Below, one piece after another: positions 15,781-23,281 of a stretch of DNA of 64,000 nucleotides (its first letter is position 1; each line of letters begins with the position of its first letter). Both the position numbers and the translations under genes were made by a program. The notes under the pieces were generated by a model, which saw nothing but the letters and a program-made list of their open reading frames with translations, did no database searches and had not been told where the DNA came from. This DNA comes from an uncultured Aquimarina sp. (GTDB lineage Bacteria > Bacteroidota > Bacteroidia > Flavobacteriales > Flavobacteriaceae): contig NZ_CANLYD010000004.1 in the NCBI RefSeq assembly GCF_947495315.1, positions 1 through 64,000 of the forward strand. The letters run 5' to 3'.

Positions 15781-15969
15781 TTACCCTAAATCACCTGGTA
15801 TAAAATCTTGATCACTTTCATTAAGATAAGTAATCTTTGAAGAAAGACTTAAATCTACAGATAAACTATTACTTGGGCGAGCTTCAATCGGTCCTGATTT
15901 ACCAAAGATTTTAATCATTAATTGGCGGTCTAATATTTTGACCCCTTTAACCTTTTTTAGTTGCTTCAT
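15781..15969 (-). CDS. Array gene: small protein, leader-peptide-like N-terminus
   Basis: 62 aa. The N-terminus (MKQLKKVKGVKILDRQLMIKIFGKSG) resembles class II bacteriocin/natural-product leaders (LKxVKGVxxLxRxxMKxIxGG), but the cleavage site reads GKSG, not GG. The C-terminal part (SLSVDLSLSSKITYLNESDQD) has no Cys. It lies between the repeat at 15752-15769 and a degenerate copy near 15975. Either a decayed peptide precursor or an unrelated small cytoplasmic protein. Confidence 0.5.
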   Translation of the reverse strand: MKQLKKVKGVKILDRQLMIKIFGKSGPIEARPSNSLSVDLSLSSKITYLNESDQDFIPGDLG

Positions 15970-15986
15970 AATGTTTAATCGTAAAA

Positions 15987-16634
15987 TTAATGTTCTTCGT
16001 GTTCTGGATTAGGAAATCTCTTAAAGCCAATAGAGTCTAAATATTCTATTATACCTCTCTTTTCAGAAACTATATTCTCATCTATTACACTTTCATTCCT
16101 TTCAAAACTGAATAAACCCCAATTTATATTTTCATACCTTTTTGAAGTATCAATTTCAGCAACAGCTGCGCTCCAAGTTGTATGATTAGAAAATATCTTA
16201 TTCCTTAATATCTCTTCTTTTGCTCCATACCAATAATTCAACTGTTTTAAAGCACTTAATCTAGGTTTATCAAGTTTCTCTCTTGACATACTATCGAATA
16301 GTTCTTTGCTTCTTCTTATCTGGAAAATTTTTCTTATTCCTTCTATCCATTTATCATTAGTAGGATAAGACTCTTCAATTATGTCAAGACCCAATAAAAT
16401 ATCTTCACTATCTTTTTTATTAATTAACTCTAAAACAAGTTTAGCTCTTTCTCGGTTTATAGTTTCAATAGAAGACTTTTTATTCAATATAGAATCTGGC
16501 TTTTGAATAATGAAAAAGAAAAAAATAGTCCCGCAGATAATTAAAGCACTTTTAATAAGATCATGATATAATCGTATTCTAGAGTTCTTTGTTTCGTTCT
16601 GTATATTTTCTATCTCCGCTTCTTCTTTATTCAT
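15987..16634 (-). CDS. Array gene: single-span membrane protein
   Basis: 215 aa. An N-terminal cytoplasmic stretch (~1-28) and one transmembrane helix (~29-45, SALIICGTIFFFFIIQK) precede a helical, charged C-terminal domain of ~165 residues (e.g. EDILLGLDIIEESYPTNDKWIEGI). The ATG is embedded in the repeat copy at 16633-16650 (ATCGTTTATTTAGATTTT on the plus strand). No family recognised. The topology, a small anchor with a large soluble domain, recurs in this array (17687, 18467). Confidence 0.7.
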   Translation of the reverse strand: MNKEEAEIENIQNETKNSRIRLYHDLIKSALIICGTIFFFFIIQKPDSILNKKSSIETINRERAKLVLELINKKDSEDILLGLDIIEESYPTNDKWIEGIRKIFQIRRSKELFDSMSREKLDKPRLSALKQLNYWYGAKEEILRNKIFSNHTTWSAAVAEIDTSKRYENINWGLFSFERNESVIDENIVSEKRGIIEYLDSIGFKRFPNPEHEEH

Positions 16635-16649
16635 CGTTTATTTAGATTT

Positions 16650-17543
16650 TTAATTTTCTTTGTACAAATACATAAGGTATTCTATTGATTTTATTATGTC
16701 TGGCATAGATTTTTCAACATCAATAGACTTATCAAATAGTAATATCAATTCTTTTCCTGCTCTTTTATCTTGAGGTTGGTCAATATCAAAAATAATAATT
16801 GCAGCTTCTTCATTTTCTGTTTCTATTTTAAGAGAACAACTAGATTCTTTCTGAATGAATTCAATATTCCTTATTTTTTTTAGGGGTAAAAAAAAACCTT
16901 TTTGAAAGGTCTTTTTTTTTGATGATTTTATAATCTGAACGCCTGATAAATAGTATGCACCTTTAATGCTTACTACTTCATTGAATTCTTGTAATACAAG
17001 CACATCTTCTTCATCAATACGATATTTTTCAAACCTATAATTAATCCAATCTATAGCCTTCTTTTCTTCAAATTTTCTTTGAGAAAGTGCTTTTCTTTTT
17101 TCTGTAGATTTATCAATAGTTAATATTCCATTTTCTATTGAGATTTTTCCTAACTTATTTATTGCAGACATACCTAGTAAAAGAGGAGCATTCTGTTCAT
17201 GAACGACTGTTGCTATTACATTTTCAATCACTATATCTTCAAATTCTATTCTTCTTAATATTACTTTTGTTCCTTCATCTATTTGTCCGCTTGCTATTTG
17301 GTAGTTAACAGACTCTTTAATATCGTTTTCTGTGAGCAAGCCTTGTTTTAACAAAAAATTCGCCTCTGTTATTGAAATCGTTACGTTTGATGCCCCCGTA
17401 TCAAAAATAAATTTCATAGGTATCCCATTAACCTCGCAAGGAACTTTAAATACTCCTTTTTCTTGATCAAGGTTTACTGTTATTTGGGAAAAACTTGTTG
17501 AGCAAGTAAGCAAAAATGATATGTATACTAAAATTTTTCTCAT
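16650..17543 (-). CDS. Retropepsin-like aspartic protease
   Basis: 297 aa. Signal peptide ~1-19 (MRKILVYISFLLTCSTSFS). The clan AA domain, ~22-145, carries the catalytic motif FIFDTGASNVTIS and the flap-region partner 'PLLLGMSAINKLGKISIENG'. Such domains act as dimers. The C-terminal ~140 residues are a separate alpha/beta domain with no family I know. It lies in the array with repeats on both sides (16633-16650; 17670-17687 further upstream). Periplasmic location expected; the substrate is unknown. The gene is large for the array and could be a resident rather than a cassette. Confidence 0.85.
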   Translation of the reverse strand: MRKILVYISFLLTCSTSFSQITVNLDQEKGVFKVPCEVNGIPMKFIFDTGASNVTISITEANFLLKQGLLTENDIKESVNYQIASGQIDEGTKVILRRIEFEDIVIENVIATVVHEQNAPLLLGMSAINKLGKISIENGILTIDKSTEKRKALSQRKFEEKKAIDWINYRFEKYRIDEEDVLVLQEFNEVVSIKGAYYLSGVQIIKSSKKKTFQKGFFLPLKKIRNIEFIQKESSCSLKIETENEEAAIIIFDIDQPQDKRAGKELILLFDKSIDVEKSMPDIIKSIEYLMYLYKEN

Positions 17544-17686
17544 AAATCACCTTTCTATATTTTTCGTATAGTGTATTGCCCAAATCTTGATCCTTATCCC
17601 AAAATAGTTTTTTACATACCACACAGTTTCTTCTACCAACTTCATAATATCAGTTGTTGACAATTTGTTATCGTTTATTTGAACTT

Positions 17687-18154
17687 TTAGTTTTTAAGTT
17701 GTTTTATTTTCTTCCATTCTTTATCCATGAGTATTTTTCCATATATTACTACTTGAGGTGCATATTCGGCATATTTCTGATCACCATTTTTTGCTCTAGT
17801 TAATGTTTGTGCCATTAATTCTATAAGCTTACTAGAATCTTCATCTTCGGGATGAACAAGCATTGAAATTTCGTTCATAGAACGAAATAGAGTTTGTAGA
17901 TTATTGTTGGAAACCTTGTTCAAAGGGTTATTTGATGTTTCAGAGATAATTTCAATTTCACCTAAGAATATTGCCACATTCTTTCTAAGATTATTTATCC
18001 ACTCCTGCCTTTTATTAGCTATTTGTACCTTACGATCTAATTTAGAATTCCTGGTATTGACAAAGAGAACTATGAACCCAAGAAAAATTGTCCCAATTCC
18101 AATAAATAGATTCCCTAGATCTATCCAACTCTTATTAATTATTTCTTCACTCAT
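17687..18154 (-). CDS. Array gene: membrane-anchored helical protein
   Basis: 155 aa. One transmembrane helix (~12-32, LGNLFIGIGTIFLGFIVLFV), then a basic linker (NTRNSKLDRKVQIANKRQEW) and a helical domain 'INNLRKNVAIFLGEIEIIS'. Both ends abut spacer repeats: the stop at 17687 touches the copy at 17670-17687, and the ATG overlaps the copy at 18153-18169, whose coding strand reads GTTCAACAAAACGATG. Function unknown. Confidence 0.75.
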   Translation of the reverse strand: MSEEIINKSWIDLGNLFIGIGTIFLGFIVLFVNTRNSKLDRKVQIANKRQEWINNLRKNVAIFLGEIEIISETSNNPLNKVSNNNLQTLFRSMNEISMLVHPEDEDSSKLIELMAQTLTRAKNGDQKYAEYAPQVVIYGKILMDKEWKKIKQLKN

Positions 18155-18173
18155 CGTTTTGTTGAACTTCTTT

Positions 18174-18449
18174 TTATTTTTTGTCAGCTACTCTAATTTC
18201 AAGCTCTTCAATATCATTAGTTAATATTTTTTCAATGTTGCTTAAAGAAACTTGAAACCAATATTCTCTTTTATTTTGGTCATAATAACTAAAACAAAAC
18301 TCACTTTCAGTAGCATCAAATCCTCCATTATAATTATCAGTCTGAAACATATCATAACTTTCTATCAATTCACATTGAAAAATCGTTAATTCTCTGTTGA
18401 CTATTTCCTTACAGACTTCTTTGAATTCAGGATCTACCTTTAATTTCAT
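18174..18449 (-). CDS. Array gene: small cytoplasmic, immunity-like protein
   Basis: 91 aa from ATG 18449 (MKLKVDPEFKEVCKEIVNRE). A TTG at 18470 would extend it 7 residues into the repeat, so ATG is preferred. 'GGFDATESEFCFSYYDQNKREYWFQVSLSNIEKIL' is a compact alpha/beta pattern seen in small immunity proteins. Acidic, no signal. The spacer copy 18470-18487 lies upstream and 18153-18169 downstream. Confidence 0.7.
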   Translation of the reverse strand: MKLKVDPEFKEVCKEIVNRELTIFQCELIESYDMFQTDNYNGGFDATESEFCFSYYDQNKREYWFQVSLSNIEKILTNDIEELEIRVADKK

Positions 18450-18466
18450 TCTATAATTATGTTTTA

Positions 18467-18910
18467 TCAATCGTTTTTTATCTTTTTAAGTTCTTTTTTT
18501 AAATCATTCAGTTCTTGATTTATTCGCTCAATATCTCTTTCTCTGAAAGTATCCTTAGTTTTTAGCTCAATAATTACTTTTTCTTGTTCATGTACTGTGT
18601 TTTTCAAATTATCAGGTTTCTCCTTTCCAAAAAATACACTTATACAAAATAGAACTACTCCTATTAATGCAGTAATTGCTTGCCAATTAAAGTATGGATT
18701 TGGTGATTTGTTTTTTCCTTTCCCACTAAGTCCTTGTCCACCCAAAAATATACTTAGCACAAAGCAGAGAAAAGCCGAACCAGCTGTCAAATAATACCAA
18801 GGTCCTATTTCTCTTTTCTCAATAATGAAAACCGCAAAAGCCCCAATTACTGTAATCATCGTCAAGGACGCAGAAATAATTTGAGTACTAATTGTTGAAT
18901 TTTTGCTCAT
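18467..18910 (-). CDS. Array gene: membrane protein with C-terminal coiled coil
   Basis: 147 aa from ATG 18910, whose ATGA overlaps the stop of the upstream gene; ATG 18916 is two codons earlier. Three hydrophobic helices (~11-31, ~41-60, ~77-95) precede a coiled coil ~105-147 (ELKTKDTFRERDIERINQEL, NDLKKELKKIK). The end is instructive: AAA AAC GAT TGA, where the repeat sequence AAAACGATTGA encodes the last residues and the stop. Function unknown. Confidence 0.7.
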   Translation of the reverse strand: MSKNSTISTQIISASLTMITVIGAFAVFIIEKREIGPWYYLTAGSAFLCFVLSIFLGGQGLSGKGKNKSPNPYFNWQAITALIGVVLFCISVFFGKEKPDNLKNTVHEQEKVIIELKTKDTFRERDIERINQELNDLKKELKKIKND

Positions 18911-19338
18911 CCCCAAACTTTTAGTTTAGTACATTCTAATTCTTTCCATAATTCATCTATGGTTCCCATTATGACATGTCCACTTATTTCATTTTTTTTT
19001 GAATAATTCGACTGAATTTTTGATTTATTTATAATAGTTTTTATATCGGATTGAATATCATTTTCCAAATTGAAATATCCCTCTTTTCGTGATTTATCTA
19101 TCAGCAAGTATCTGCTCTCTAAAATTGGTTTAATAATCATTTGATGAAAATTAGTTAGCAGAAAATATTTTGCATCAGGTCTAAGAATTTCGTCTCTATT
19201 TGCTAAATCAATATATCTTCTAATTGACCTTACTAAATAATATTCTTCACTGGTAAATCTTCTTCTTTCTCTTAAATCAAGTTCATACAGATAATCTGCA
19301 TATAAAATCTCGTATATGTCGTAGTATTCTTTTCTCAT
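18907..19338 (-). CDS. Array gene: hypothetical cytoplasmic protein
   Basis: 143 aa, no signal, rich in Tyr/Arg: MRKEYYDIYEILYADYLYEL, then 'RRRFTSEEYYLVRSIRRYIDLANRDEI' and 'DAKYFLLTNFHQMIIKPILESRYLL'. The helical character and a 4-bp stop/start overlap with the downstream membrane protein suggest the two work as a pair. The start lies 22 bp from the spacer copy at 19361-19378. No family recognised; by position this two-gene unit could be one cassette. Confidence 0.7.
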   Translation of the reverse strand: MRKEYYDIYEILYADYLYELDLRERRRFTSEEYYLVRSIRRYIDLANRDEILRPDAKYFLLTNFHQMIIKPILESRYLLIDKSRKEGYFNLENDIQSDIKTIINKSKIQSNYSKKNEISGHVIMGTIDELWKELECTKLKVWG

Positions 19339-19376
19339 TTTTGTTTTATTGTGCCTAACAATCGTTTTATTGAACT

Positions 19377-19529
19377 TTAAAATAATATAAAATCTAGAAT
19401 AAGGTAAGAAGCAAATATTATTATCATAAACTGCTTATTCGATATTCCTAGTTTGAAATTTCTTATAATTTTATCAGATCGCATTGCAATCACGGAGATT
19501 ACAATAATTGCTATTATCGTTTTAATCAT
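19377..19529 (-). CDS. Array gene: 50-aa small membrane protein
   Basis: MIKTIIAIIVISVIAMRSDK, then IIRNFKLGISNKQ and a second hydrophobic stretch FMIIIFASYLILDFILF, stop TAA 19377. Two short transmembrane segments. The stop overlaps the spacer copy 19361-19378 and the start is 14 bp from the copy at 19544-19561. Small and strongly hydrophobic; coding status rests on length, frame and cassette position. Confidence 0.5.
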   Translation of the reverse strand: MIKTIIAIIVISVIAMRSDKIIRNFKLGISNKQFMIIIFASYLILDFILF

Positions 19530-19559
19530 CTTCAAGAATATTCATTGTTTTATTGAACT

Positions 19560-19919
19560 TTAATTATTAGAGAAGTACTCAAAAAGATCCTTGGAGTTTT
19601 TAATAACAACCAAGGCATCTTTTGTCAAACCTAAATACTTTTTAATTTTTCCTGGTAATTTCTCATTAATCGTAATCTTTTCTTCTTCTGTTAATTCTAT
19701 GAAATCATAAATCCAATTTTCAAAATATCGCCTTCCATTAACTGTTAATGTCTGTGCACTATAATACTTAGTGTATCCTTCTGTATAAATCTAATTCAAT
19801 GCAGTACGATAATCCTAATAATCAAATTCATCTCCAAACAATTCTTTAATTTCTGTTTGTAAGTAGCCATTATATGATTTGCTGGTTTGTCCCTTAGTAT
19901 CAATGTAAACTTTAAACAT
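19560..19919 (-). pseudogene. Array gene broken by two in-frame TAG codons
   Basis: A 120-codon frame from ATG 19919 (MFKVYIDTKGQTSKSYNGYL) to TAA 19560 (..KNSKDLFEYFSNN) has TAG at 19817-19815 (codon 35) and at 19793-19791 (codon 43). Downstream the frame stays protein-like ('YTKYYSAQTLTVNGRRYFENWIYDF', 'ITINEKLPGKIKKYLGL'), so length and frame are preserved. Decay is the simple reading; both stops are amber, but nothing else suggests recoding. The stop abuts the repeat copy 19544-19561. Confidence 0.75.
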
Positions 19920-19987
19920 TATGAGATGAACGTATAATTCTCTAGTATTAATTAATTTAAGGATTTGATTCATAGTTATTTTAAACT

Positions 19988-20821
19988 TTACATTGAATTC
20001 GTTTTAAGTTGTTTCTCCAATATATTATGACGAATTAATCGTATAATATCCCTTAAAGATTTAAAATATTTAGTTAATTCCTGATCGGTCAAAACGATTT
20101 TGTCATTTAGATGAAATTTGTTTCCAAATTGCGAAACTAGCTTCTCACTTACTCGATTACCGTTATGTATTATACAATTTCGTACAAGATACATTTCAAC
20201 TAAATTTTCATCTAAGGTTATATCGAAACCTATCTTAGATAAATGTTTAAACCAATCTTGGATCGAACCATACATAATATCATTGACTTTTCTACCAATA
20301 ATAGTTTGCAAAGTATTTCCTTCTAATAGACTTTCTATTAATTCATCGTCTTTGAATGTGCTTTTTTGCGATTTTAAAGCTTTAGGGAATCTTTCCAAAT
20401 GATCTTGTATTGTAGAACCAATGAAATTCTCAAGAAGAAGTGAATAAGTTACTACCAATTGATTAAGAGCAATTTTATGAATCTCATTAAGCATTTCAGG
20501 TTTTTTAAATTTTAGGGCCTTTATTGAGATAATATTCGCTCCTCTAACTCCATTGATCGTAGGAAGTGTAGAAATTGTAGGAAATGTCTTATCTGTTGAA
20601 TCTTCATAAAGACGACTTAATCTTTTTAATAAATCATTCAGTTTTTCATCATCTTTAAATACATCTAACCCAATTAAACTAGCATAATACAATTTTTGAG
20701 CTGATTCCAGATTTTCATTAAAATCGTTCCAATACTTATTATTATATTCCTCTATTAATAATTCGTATTTGTCTTTAGTTGTATTCCAATCTTTTATTTT
20801 TTTTTCAATATTTATCCTCAT
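19988..20821 (-). CDS. HEPN-like helical protein at the right end of the main array block
   Basis: 277 aa, all-helical, no signal. Near residues ~209-222 is LVRNCIIHNGNRVS, an R-N-x3-H motif (Rx4H) characteristic of HEPN ribonucleases and RiboL-PSP-type domains. The N-terminal half (IKDWNTTKDKYELLIEEY, ESAQKLYYASLIGLDVF) is probably a helical scaffold. A degenerate spacer copy (19972-19989) lies at its stop and none upstream, so it marks the 5' edge of this block. HEPN proteins are common in toxin-antitoxin and anti-phage systems; no adjacent MNT antitoxin is seen. Confidence 0.65.
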   Translation of the reverse strand: MRINIEKKIKDWNTTKDKYELLIEEYNNKYWNDFNENLESAQKLYYASLIGLDVFKDDEKLNDLLKRLSRLYEDSTDKTFPTISTLPTINGVRGANIISIKALKFKKPEMLNEIHKIALNQLVVTYSLLLENFIGSTIQDHLERFPKALKSQKSTFKDDELIESLLEGNTLQTIIGRKVNDIMYGSIQDWFKHLSKIGFDITLDENLVEMYLVRNCIIHNGNRVSEKLVSQFGNKFHLNDKIVLTDQELTKYFKSLRDIIRLIRHNILEKQLKTNSM

Positions 20822-21128
20822 TTATTAATGTGTATCAACTTTCAATTTAAGGCTCTAGACCGAAGCTATCTTTTTATTTAATACTTTAAACAAATAACCC
20901 CATACCCGAAGAAATCTACAGACATGGGGTGGTTCATGATTTTTGTTGCTTCTAAATTAGGAAAATAAAATGAATAGACTATTTTTTCCCTCCATTTTTT
21001 ATAATGTGCCTTTTGCAAATCAAATTTTGAGAAGAAGTGCTAAAGAGAGTATCTCTAGATAATATAATGGTTCATTTAAGTGTTATTTGGTAAACTTATA
21101 CAATGAACCGCTTTAATAAACTCTTTGG

Positions 21129-21183
21129 ACTTCGAGGTAGAATTTCTGAGATCCCGCCCCGAAGGCGGGATTAGTTCAACTAT
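21129..21183 (-). repeat. Dispersed palindromic repeat, copy 1
   Basis: The minus strand reads ATAGTTGAACTAATCCCGCC, then a TTCGGGGCGGGATCTCAG hairpin arm and TCTACCTCGAAGT. The same element occurs on the plus strand at 52317-52372. Hairpin core ATCCCGCC/GGCGGGAT. Probably a REP/MITE-like non-coding element. Confidence 0.7.
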
Positions 21184-21317
21184 CTATTTTGATGCAACGC
21201 TACGCGATTTTTCAACATAGAAGTTTCACTAAAACCACCGTATTTTTGGAGTAAGTCAAAGAGATTTTTTTTGGTATAATAATCATCTTTTGATACATCA
21301 TAGATTCCATTAAGCAT
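21180..21317 (-). CDS. Doubtful 45-aa ORF, possibly a gene remnant
   Basis: MLNGIYDVSKDDYYTKKNLF then DLLQKYGGFSETSMLKNRVALHQNR. The composition is protein-like, but it ends in the first bases of the dispersed repeat, so it may be a 3'-truncated remnant. No family recognised. Confidence 0.22.
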   Translation of the reverse strand: MLNGIYDVSKDDYYTKKNLFDLLQKYGGFSETSMLKNRVALHQNR

Positions 21318-21365
21318 ATTGATACCAATTCATAAAACAATAGCCAATATCAATACAATCTCTTC

Positions 21366-22055
21366 TTACAAGAATTTTTTCATAAAATTACTCTTATAAG
21401 CCCTGCCTAAAGGAATTGTGTTCTGATGTATTAAATAAATTTGATTACCAGACACTCTCTCAATTTTTGTGGTGTTGATGATGTATGATTTATGTACTCT
21501 CATAAATTTTTTCGAAGGCAAAAGTTCCTCCCAGTAACGCAGTCTTTCGGATGATACGTGTTTTTTGTTTTGTAGGTGAAGTTCCGTGTAATCGGCATCA
21601 GATACTATGTGGGAAATATCATCAATAAGAATACGTACCAGGTCGTAACCTACTTTCACATACACTTCATTCATTTCTGTGGTCTCCGCACTCGGAATTA
21701 AATTTTGCTGTTTGGTCTCGACCTTCGAAATGGCTTTAATAAATCGCTGAAATGAAAATGGTTTCAATAAATAATCCACCACATCAAATTCATAACTTTC
21801 TAAAGCATACTCAGAGAAAGCTGTTGTAAGAATAACCTGAGGTGGATTGGATAGCGTTTTTAAGAAGTCAATACCGGATATCTTAGGTAAATGAATGTCT
21901 AAAAAAATGACATCTACTTTGGTCAATTTCATCATTTCCATAGCTTCCAGAGCATCAGTAAAAGTTCCTATGAGTGTTAGCGAACCTATATCTTCAATGT
22001 ATTTTTTTAAAATACGTTGTGCAGGTAGTTGATCTTCTATGATGATGCATTTCAT
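21366..22055 (-). CDS. LytTR-family response regulator
   Basis: 229 aa. Receiver domain ~1-115 with acidic pocket E7/D8, phosphoacceptor Asp53 (VIFLDIHLP) and conserved Lys in DYLLKPF. The C-terminal LytTR DNA-binding domain is ~130-229 (SERLRYWEELLPSKKFMRVHKSYIINTTKIE). The start overlaps the kinase stop by one base (TAATG), so they form an operon. Such YehT/AlgR-like regulators bind paired sites upstream of target genes; the divergent TonB-dependent receptor is the obvious candidate target. Confidence 0.93.
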   Translation of the reverse strand: MKCIIIEDQLPAQRILKKYIEDIGSLTLIGTFTDALEAMEMMKLTKVDVIFLDIHLPKISGIDFLKTLSNPPQVILTTAFSEYALESYEFDVVDYLLKPFSFQRFIKAISKVETKQQNLIPSAETTEMNEVYVKVGYDLVRILIDDISHIVSDADYTELHLQNKKHVSSERLRYWEELLPSKKFMRVHKSYIINTTKIERVSGNQIYLIHQNTIPLGRAYKSNFMKKFL

Positions 22056-23068
22056 TATTCCTGAGACTTTTTTAGATCGATGGTTAATTCAACTTCATAT
22101 GTTTCTTCATTAGCCTTAATCTGTAATGTATGTGCCTTTGGATATATAATAGCAAGCCGTTTTTTTACATTTTCCAAGCCAATTCCACTATCTAAATTAT
22201 TTGTATTGGTTTGCGTTTTATAGGTGTTCGAACATTTAAAATAAAGCAATCCGTCCTCAGTAATCTTAATATCTACAAGAATAATTATACCACCCGTTTG
22301 ACTAGAACTTCCGTGTTTCAAAGCGTTTTCAAGAAAAGCAATCAAAATAAGTGGAGCTATCCGAAAATTTGATTGGGCGATACTTTTCGAGAAAGTAACG
22401 GTGCCACGCCCTTCTATTTGCAAACGCCCAAGGTTGATAAAGTTTTCTAATTGTTCTACCTCTTTTGAGAGCGAAACGTATTTTGCCTTGCACTCATAAA
22501 GCATATATCGTAGCACACCCGATAACTCTAGGATAACCTCTGGTGTGCGTGGGGATTTTTCGATGGCATATGAATACAGGTTATTCATATTATTGAACAA
22601 GAAGTGAGGATTAATTTGCGACTTTAGGAATTGTAGTTCGCTTTCCTTTACATAGTCTTTTAATTCTTTGACCTCTTTTTGTTTGATAAGGGCATCCCAG
22701 CCAAATTTGAATCCTGCCAGGACCGATAAAGTTGGCAAAGTGCTCATAAGATTATACGCTACTCCCAGGAACCTGGTACCGCGCGTATCTGGGAAATAGA
22801 TTTTTTCTAATATAACTTCTTCCACAAAAATTACCCATACCACCACCAATGCAACATATAATGTAAACTTCAAGTATGCTCCGGGATATAGAAATTTAGG
22901 AAGAAGTACGTAATTGACCACAAGGCCCGCAATTACAAAATTCAAAAAGAACACATATTGATAAGGTTTTATTTCAGGATTACGACGATCAAATGAATAA
23001 AAAGTAAATACCACGATATGCAATATCACCTGAAACCAAACCTCTTTATTTAAGAATATTTTTTTCAC
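22055..23068 (-). CDS. YehU/LytS-type sensor histidine kinase
   Basis: 337 aa. Four transmembrane helices within ~1-140 lack a periplasmic sensor domain. They are followed by the His_kinase domain with phospho-His motif SQINPHFLFNNMNNLYSY and a HATPase region (APLILIAFLENALKHGSSSQ; GIGLENVKKRL). The pairing with the LytTR regulator is standard for this class. A perfect TATATTTG -7 box lies at 23095-23088. The signal is unknown; membrane helices suggest lipid or envelope sensing. Confidence 0.93.
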   Translation of the reverse strand: MKKIFLNKEVWFQVILHIVVFTFYSFDRRNPEIKPYQYVFFLNFVIAGLVVNYVLLPKFLYPGAYLKFTLYVALVVVWVIFVEEVILEKIYFPDTRGTRFLGVAYNLMSTLPTLSVLAGFKFGWDALIKQKEVKELKDYVKESELQFLKSQINPHFLFNNMNNLYSYAIEKSPRTPEVILELSGVLRYMLYECKAKYVSLSKEVEQLENFINLGRLQIEGRGTVTFSKSIAQSNFRIAPLILIAFLENALKHGSSSQTGGIIILVDIKITEDGLLYFKCSNTYKTQTNTNNLDSGIGLENVKKRLAIIYPKAHTLQIKANEETYEVELTIDLKKSQE

Positions 23069-23087
23069 AATATCAAAAGCTGTATAA

Positions 23088-23095
23088 CAAATATA
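23088..23095 (-). promoter_or_regulatory. -7 box (TATATTTG) of the kinase/regulator operon
   Basis: Exact TAnnTTTG match on the minus strand, 20 bp upstream of the kinase ATG. No TTG at the expected -33 distance was found. Confidence 0.4.
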
Positions 23096-23281
23096 GTTTT
23101 TGCTTTTCCAACTATAAGATTTAAAAGGTAATCCTCTTAATAATCACTATAAACGGCAGATCTATCGAGGTCAATGACAATAATGTCGTTTGTCGGATTA
23201 GAATAGTTGTTTACCCAAATGGATTTTTATAAATCTATTCTTCTTCTTTTCTTTGGATAATCAAATTATAATTAAAGTATA

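Larger units (their letters stand above)
11838..19989 (-). repeat. Spacer-repeat array, main block (about 15 copies, ~18 bp)
   Basis: Coding-strand consensus AAAGTTCAATAAAACGAT. Plus-strand copies: 11838-11856, 12554-12571, 12985-13000 (degenerate), 13445-13462, 13575-13592, 15469-15486, 15752-15769, 16633-16650 (degenerate), 17670-17687, 18153-18169, 18470-18487 (degenerate), 19361-19378, 19544-19561, 19972-19989 (degenerate). Each separates two minus-strand genes. No second half-site within ~100 bp and no large dyad, so they are not attC-like. The ATG after AAACG and the TAA in GTTCAATAA are used by neighbouring genes. Confidence 0.85.
20822..21365. other. Gap after the array block: dispersed repeat, no confident gene
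   Basis: 544 bp. It contains an AACCCCAT...ATGGGGT dyad (~20895-20940), one copy of a dispersed palindromic repeat (21129-21183) and a doubtful 45-codon frame (21180-21317). Confidence 0.4.

Noticed and set aside
11838-19989. Spacer repeats as integron attC sites
   Set aside because: No RYYYAAC/GTTRRRY pair flanking a 50-120 bp dyad, no IntI-type integrase with the additional domain; a single GCCTAAC before the spacer at 19361 is not repeated at other copies.
11838-19989. CRISPR array
   Set aside because: Repeat spacing is irregular (about 100 to 1800 bp) and the intervals are coding genes.
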